Assembly (NCBI GenBank): GCA_009761415.1
Contig: QUOL01000016.1
Span: 496,001 to 560,000, forward strand
Origin: Sarcomyxa edulis
Lineage: Eukaryota; Basidiomycota; Agaricomycetes; Agaricales; Mycenaceae
Reading direction: 5' to 3'
Length of the DNA stretch: 64,000 nucleotides
The position numbers and the translations under genes are program-made. Below the pieces are notes generated by a model, which saw only the letters and a program-made list of their open reading frames with translations, was not told the DNA's origin and did no database searches. Positions 57,889 through 64,000 of this stretch are shown here, one piece after another; within the stretch, counting starts at the first letter, position 1, and each line of letters opens with the position of its first letter.

Positions 57889-58170
57889 TACATGCTTGAT
57901 GCATGTATATTTTATTATGAGTTCAGTTTGTTCATAGGCGCTACATTGTATTTTACGCTTCCTTTTTTTTTGGATCTATGGTATGAGAACAGTATGTCTC
58001 ATCACCCAATAGTCAGGTAACACGCTAAGCAAGTCGCGTTCTCAAATTGGCCTAAGCTTAACTAGTTACTCTTTCAATGACTCCGTCAAAGACCAAGATT
58101 TATATGTATCTTTTATATATTTTCTATGGGTATGCCGGCGCTGGATATATACTCGTTAGAGATGGAAAAT

Positions 58171-61010
58171 CTAGCCACGGACTCCATTGATCCCGTTTTC
58201 GTTTCCGTTTCCATTTCCATCTAGTTGGACCTTCATCTCTGCAAGGTATAGATGCACTTTGCCGAGCATCCAAATAGGAAAGGCGAACTTGAAGTTTGGG
58301 TACGCTATCGCGCACGTCTTGTTGAAAACACCCTCAATTGCTTCCTGTGGCCACGACCCGTCCTGGGAGCACACGCAGAAGAACAGTCAGTTTGGTTCGC
58401 CACCTGATAGATGTGACACCTACAGGTAATTGTCTCTGCATGACTAGCTTCACAGCCTGTTCTAACGGTTCGCGATGCGGGTAACGAGCGTAGACTAAAG
58501 CCATAGCTGCCCAGCATGTTTGCACGACCTGACTATCAGCGTGTTCGACCCACGCTGCTTGCTCGCAAGACTACGAAAAAGAATCATCAGCACTTCGTAG
58601 AAGCCAGCTAGAAGAGCATACATGTGAACCTTGTAGCTTTCTCCCCATCCTCCATCACCTCTTTGTTTTCCTATCAAAAACTCGCAGGCTTTCCTTGAAT
58701 ATTCGCTTGTCTTATACGTTTCTCCGACGAGCGACAGACTCTCTAGTGCGAACATTGTGGCGTAAGTGAAACAGATGCCCCAGGAGCCGACCCAGCCTCC
58801 TTCAGGCTTTTGGGCGGCGTGGAGGTAGGTAATGGCGTGTCTGAGGGTGCGACTGCAAATACATCAGAATATAGCCGCAGCAAGAGTGGAGAGAGAGAGA
58901 ACGTACGCTATATCAGAAGGACGATAATGAGGGTAGTGCTTCCTGAAGATAGCCAGAGATGTGATGACGGAGGTCGTGCATTCGGGATAGCAGTACTCGA
59001 TCATGATGTCACCTAAATAACTGCTTGTAAGGACGGGTACTCCCCTTATGTGGCGCAAAAGAACGAACCGAAAACTTCGGCAGGATTCAGCCATTCTAGC
59101 CATTTAGGACCTCTAATTACTTCGTAACTTGCAAATCCACCGTTCGGATTTTGTAGAGAAAGCATAATGTCAACCGCATCGCACATACGCCGTTCTGAGA
59201 CGAGTTGTGGGGTAAAGCTGATAACAGTGCATGCATTTCAGTATCGGGAATGGAACGAATGTGACTAGGGTGATCACGACTGCTTACTCTAAATTTTCCT
59301 GAAGATATAGGACTGCTTTCAATCCTTCGCCTGTGCAATCGCTGACAGTGTAGCCCTGTTCCTTGGTACTGGACAAAAACCGCAGTCAGTCAAACTGATA
59401 TCCTTAATTAAAGAGATATAACCTACCTAAAACCCCAAGCTCCTTTGGTAGCTTGCCGGTAGGAAGACTCGAAGTATTTCGGGTTTTCCAAGATCTGATC
59501 CTGCTCTAACCATTCCAAAGCCTTGACTAGACTCTCTTTATTCTCTTCCAAGCCCGCAAGGCCTGTTTCGACGAGAGCCTGCGTGATAAACCCTACATCC
59601 CACAGCTGACTGCCATTCGTGCCACACATCATCATACCTTCACTGCCCACCCACATGAAATCCTGTCTTTTGATTTCATGCTGTTTATACGCGGTACTTT
59701 CAGGCCCATCAACATGCGCACGAACGACGAGGTTCATCATCTTGGAGACTGGACCCAACGTCTGGTAGGATGTGTTTTCGTCCTCTTGTACTACGAGTTT
59801 GTAGGCGTAGGCGAGGGCTGCGCGGCGGATGGGAGGTAAAGTGCATAATTCGTATCCGCCGAGGATTACATTGACCATGTCGAATATGGAGGAATGAGGG
59901 GAGTAGAGATCGGCTTTGCAGACGTTATTTCGTTGGGCGGGCCAGTCGATTGAATAATAGTTTTGTGGGTATAGTTCCTGTCAAATGTCAGTCGTACGTG
60001 TGCCATATGCGTGGTCAATATATTACCTCTCTAAGAGATAAAATGAGACCGTTTTCTTCGGCTTTGAACCTGATACCATAGAGATAGCTCATAGGAATAT
60101 AGACTGTCCGGGTATGGATCCACCAACGGTGCGGATGGAACGGAAGCCAGTCGGGTAGAATCCTAGGTACCGTAAGCCTCAGGAAAAATAAGTTTCACTC
60201 TGGGGCCTACCATAGTTCGGGAGGAATGGGGTTGTTGCCCTCCCAGTCGTAAACGTTAAGTAACGAGAGCCAAAACTTCCCCCAGGCAGGAATTGCAGTG
60301 GCACCACCTTCAAAATACAATCAGTCCACTGGTTGCAGATTCAATTGACAGCATACCTAATTTATGTAGGGTGGCTCGTGCCTTGACACAAACCGGATGC
60401 TCGGCATCGACGCCGAGAAGACGGAGAACAGTGTAGTTCAACCCCGTTCCGAAGACTGTCGAATGTCCTTCTACGTGACTGAGAAATCATGCCTGTGAAA
60501 TACAAGTCAAAATATGAATGGATAGACTTACATTCCCCAGCCACCGTCATCCGGATGAGCACGGTTGAAGAGGTACCGAATTATTTCCAATCGTTCCTCT
60601 TCTTTGAAACCCATTCCAGAAACATAGGATCCTATGACAAGACCTGGGATGAGAAACATGGGGCCCCCGTATTCGCCAGGCCAATGACCGTCATGGGCCT
60701 GAAGATTTTTATAGAAGGTGTAGCCGTTCTGAGCAGCCTCCAGAGGGCTCTTCGGAGGAGGAAGTCTGGGTAAGCTCTAGTGTAAGTAGTTAGTATATAC
60801 CATCGTTGGAAAAGATACGACACGTACAGTGGGTAATCCTAGCCAGAATTTGTCGATATAATTCTGGGGCCATTGCTGGCACTGCTGGTCTGTTTTGAGG
60901 TAGTGCCACGTATGGCGACCACCGTCGTTGACGAGCAACCTCCACCTTGAATAATCTGTGAAGGGTTCTCCCCCAGAGTCGGGGATGTGGAGGGGTGAAT
61001 ATGACTGCAT
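58171..61010 (-). CDS. ERG7: Lanosterol synthase (oxidosqualene cyclase)
   Basis: I chose the ATG at 61010 ([20 protein letters not shown]); an in-frame ATG at 61124 would overlap ARP9. QW-type repeats are plentiful: [40 protein letters not shown] and [20 protein letters not shown]. Other family blocks are [18 protein letters not shown] and [20 protein letters not shown]. The catalytic motif is [15 protein letters not shown]; the Asp is present, with Gly where Ala is usual (DCTAE). It cyclises 2,3-oxidosqualene to lanosterol on ER or lipid-droplet membranes, the first sterol of the ergosterol path. The C-terminus ends with an Asn/Gly-rich run. Confidence 0.94.
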
Positions 61011-61105
61011 GTACTCAAGAGAGACTCGAATCGTACGACGCGAATTTGAAAAGATCGCGTCTCGATTTGGTACAGCCACGTGCTCGCATCTCTCTTCTCG
61101 CCGAC
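61011..61105. promoter_or_regulatory. Very short divergent promoter of ERG7 and ARP9
   Basis: Only 95 bp lie between the two start codons, so the 5' untranslated regions or core promoters must overlap. I see no clear TATA box. Confidence 0.55.
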
Positions 61106-62836
61106 ATGTCATTTCGCGATTCAACCGTTATTGTCATTGAAACTGGAAGAACAGTTATCAGAGCAGGGCTCGGTCTACATGAACTTTTGAAAACTCCTTC
61201 TTTGGTGTGTTTTCTTTGGCAGTTTTGGTGTCCTGGATTTTGAACTATTCACAAGGAATTCCCTGCTCGCGTTGGGCTACGAAAAAGTATAGCAGTGAAC
61301 GGACATTCGTCGAACGGCAATATACCACATGCATCAACCAGTCGTACATCATCTCTGCCACAACATTACCAACCCAGTGCATCAGTAAACGATTATCTCG
61401 TTGGCGTGCATTTGGACGAGGCCCTGGCAGCAGGCCAAGATATCTTGATTTCTTGGCCGTTTGCAGATGGAGACGTACGGGACTGGACGCAAGCAGAAGC
61501 TATCTGGTGCGTTTGAAAGTACATGTAATCTAGAAGAAAAAAAGTGTAACCCTGATTACAGGAAGCATGTTCTTTTCAACCAACTACAACGTCGACGTGT
61601 TCAAAATGAATCTCCAGTTTTGCTTTCCATTGCTCCAGGCTTAGCTCGGCATACGTACGAACGAATATGCCAGATATTCTTCGAGCGATTCAATGTTGCC
61701 GGTCTGAGTATCCTCGAGCGTCCCATGTCCCAGATCTACGCTGCCAACAGCTTGAGCGGGGTCGTCGTTGATATAGATCAAGAAAAAACGGACGTCACGC
61801 CTATATACGACGGATTCATCCTTCACAACGCTCGATTTACCACGTCTATTGGAATCCGTGACTGTGAAAACTACTTGGCTCATCTGTGGAAATCTAACGC
61901 CTCCGTCATATCGTCCCTCGCACTTTCCACAGCCGACCCCGAAACTCTCCATTCCACCCTCCTAGATCTAGCCAAATATGTCTGGACCGAAGGCTATATC
62001 AAAGTACCATCCTCGGGCGAAGCCGTTATAGTCGAAGACGAAGGTATAACGGATATTGCTGCAGCCGTAGTAAACGCCAAAGATATCAAAGCCGTCATCG
62101 AGAGCGGCATCAAACGGAAGGCAACAAAAGCGTCAGCAACCGCCGCTGAACAAGCTCGCGCTCGAGAAATCGAAGCTCTGGATTTGGTGACAATCCAATT
62201 CCGTGAACATTCGATAACATTAGGAAAAGAACGGCATCGTTTCTGTGAACCCTTGTTTGACCCTAGAGTACTGGATGGAGTGGGCGTTCCAGGACTGGAA
62301 TCCAGCGCAAGGCAGTTGCCGCTACAGGAGGCTGTAGGTTGTGCGGTTGCAGAGACTGAGGTAGACCAGCGGCACTATATTTGGACTGGCTTATTTGTTA
62401 CGGGTGACCTCACGAGGCATGTCAAAGGTAATCCTATGTCCTTTTCCCTAGCCGTACTACTCTAAAAGCGTGACTTGCCCAGGAATTGGCATCGCTTTAC
62501 AATCTCGTCTCGCACCTTATATTGTCAGCAATCCTGACCAATATTCGCAAAACGACATTCAAGCCCGTGCTGTCAAGGTTTTGGGAATACCGGAGTATTA
62601 CCCGGAATACCGCGGTACAGGTGATGGACTTGCTGCTTTCTTGGGGTCTAGCATTACTGCAAAAGTAAGTGTTTAGACTCGCCTTCCACTCGACCTCTGC
62701 TCATGATTCGATCTACTCTTAGATTGTGTTCTCGGAGGCCATAGGTTCTGGCAAAAGCTTGAACTTCGTCACAAAGGCAGAATATGCCAGTAAAGGACCT
62801 CATGCTATCATCGAGATGGCATCATCGTTGTTATAA
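61106..62836 (+). CDS. ARP9: Actin-related protein, ARP9-type
   Basis: The ATG at 61106 starts MSFRDSTVIVIETGRTVIRA, a diverged first phosphate loop of the actin fold. Later blocks are GLRKSIAVNGHSSNG, AAGQDILISWPFADGDVRDW, VLLSIAPGLARHTYERICQI, FNVAGLSILERPMSQIYAAN and VVVDIDQEKTDVTPIYDGF. The C-terminal part has IQFREHSITLGKERHRFCEP, LFDPRVLDGVGVPGLES, IVSNPDQYSQNDIQARAVK and GLAAFLGSSITAKIVFSEA. ARP9 pairs with ARP7 in SWI/SNF and RSC remodellers in yeast. Most actin ATP contacts are degenerate here, as in ARP9. ARP4 or ARP10 are less likely. Confidence 0.8.
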
Positions 62837-64000
62837 TCATATGTATGTGTGGCAATATCAGTTTTTTGGGAGGTTTTATGCTATGTGCGACCCCAAAACG
62901 TGGCCCGTAATATTGTCGATATCGGTGCGTGGGTTGCCTTCTTCCATCTGATGTTCTGGTCGCTGAGTTTTATTCGTCCTTAGAATAGCTCTCGTTGAAA
63001 ACTCGTTCCTGTTCTCTGCTGTGTATCTTCTCGGTCGACTCAGACAATATACCTGGTTATCATATTCTCTTTCTTCTTCATCGGAAGAGATCGTCCCGGG
63101 ATTCCAGACTTCTCAGTTTAGATGAATACTAAGATCTCTTTGCTCCGAATAACGCAGAATAATGCCGATTTCGGTATGCTTCCTATATCCCTGATTATGT
63201 TCGCTGATTTCTACACCATGCTTAGACTTGTATCACTCTCACCAGCATAAATCCTTTCTCCGATTTGTTCTATACTACTCTCTAGGCCGACTCCTCTGTA
63301 GCTGATTATCGATTATCACTCACTGCAGACTGTCTTGCGCCCTGATGCTCACCGGTATGCTCTGAACAACGCAGCATACTGTCGAAGAAAGCCAATACCA
63401 TGCTCTGGCCTCCCCTACCGTCGTCAGAAATTGATTTGGTGAGACATTGACTATTCTTGCTCTAGATATTGTCTTCACGGAACTTGAACAGATCACGTGG
63501 ACCCCTTGCGCGTGCGACGTGTTCCCTCTGAACCTCCGACGGGCAATATCAAACAAACCTCGCGGCTGATATCTTTAGAACTGAACCACTGGTATTTCGT
63601 TTGATTAACACGGCTTGCAAGTATCGTGCCGATAAGCTTTGAGCTTGAATAGTAAGTGAATCAGACTGATGGATGGTTGGCTGACGCTTCTACGCCCGAA
63701 TAAACTCCTCGGCCGCGCCGTTTGTGTACATCCGTGTACATCCCTTCTTGTGCGTCTCCGGCACGCATCGGCCAGCGGCTTGAATTGTAATGTCATATAA
63801 GCGTGCATGACACGCCCCACAGGCGCTCCGGGCGATTTTCAGGCAACACAGATATGTAGGCATCCTCTTCGGAGTCCATGCGTTTTGCTGATGCCAAGAT
63901 CATGTCTCCAGATACCTACATCTGCACAATCGGATATGAATCCAGCGTGTCCGTTTCTCGAGCTATCAGACGCTCGTATGTCACGGATCATCGATAATGC
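62837..64000. other. Gene-free right end with a duplicated motif
   Basis: No exon is convincing. A 28-bp motif occurs twice, at about 63142-63170 (GCTCCGAATAACGCAG...) and 63358-63386 (GCTCTGAACAACGCAG...), with about six differences. The stretch is pyrimidine-rich on the plus strand and has intron-like signals without coding exons, so a non-coding transcript is possible. Confidence 0.4.

Noticed and set aside
58187..58429. Plus-strand open frame over the ERG7 end
   Set aside because: It is the antisense of the last ERG7 exon with its Asn/Gly codon repeats.

Overview
This window is nuclear DNA from a basidiomycete fungus, almost certainly a mushroom-forming Agaricomycete. The evidence is the dense pattern of short GT-AG introns (about 45-70 nt) in nearly every gene and several families typical of Agaricomycetes: FunK1 kinases, an alpha-kinase with a Cys-rich N-terminus, a DUF6532-type protein, a Plavaka-type CACTA-like transposase and an orphan DDE integrase-core protein. 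All gene models below were read by eye from translated exons and splice signals, so exon edges are approximate unless a position is given.

Layout. 1-555: 5' part of a makorin-like CCCH/RING gene (-), running off the left edge. 686-1157: copy 1 of a repeat holding a tRNA-like Pol III unit. 1343-3761: unrecognised multi-exon gene (+). 3833-5486: DDE integrase-core gene (-). 5801-8268: alpha-kinase (-). 8745-9010: an old, diverged copy of the repeat. 9104-16364: copy 2 of the repeat, nearly identical to copy 1 but split by a complete 6.8-kb DNA transposon (9414-16202). The transposon has 11-bp terminal inverted repeats, a CT target duplication, a Plavaka-type transposase (-) and a divergent DUF6532-type passenger gene (+). 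Copy 1 is the matching unoccupied site. About 16.7-17.3 kb: frameshifted gene relic. 17797-23440: tandem FunK1 kinase pair (-); the upstream-located member has an in-frame stop.

From about 23.9 kb the window becomes an ordinary housekeeping block: CoA-type Nudix hydrolase (+), Vma12-like V-ATPase assembly factor (-), Ataxin-10/Ctr86 (+), LEO1 (-), an Agaricomycete-type hypothetical protein with a 7-nt microexon (+), a small hypothetical gene (-), IPI3 (-), a secreted PL14-type polysaccharide lyase (-, intronless), condensin BRN1 (+), phosphomannomutase SEC53 (-), VMS1/ANKZF1 (+), a zinc-finger-like gene (+), ribosomal protein eL30 (+), a MYND-finger protein (-), a beta-lactamase-fold serine hydrolase (+), DNA polymerase delta POL3 (+), lanosterol synthase ERG7 (-) and actin-related ARP9 (+). 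The last 1.1 kb has no recognisable gene.

The left 23 kb is accessory and mobile; the right 40 kb serves core processes: transcription elongation, ribosome assembly, chromosome condensation, ribosome quality control, replication, ergosterol synthesis and chromatin remodelling. Divergent gene pairs with short shared promoters recur: SEC53/VMS1 (234 bp), ERG7/ARP9 (95 bp), and the two transposon genes (225 bp). The most informative structure is the occupied and empty pair of repeat copies, which fixes the transposon ends to the base.
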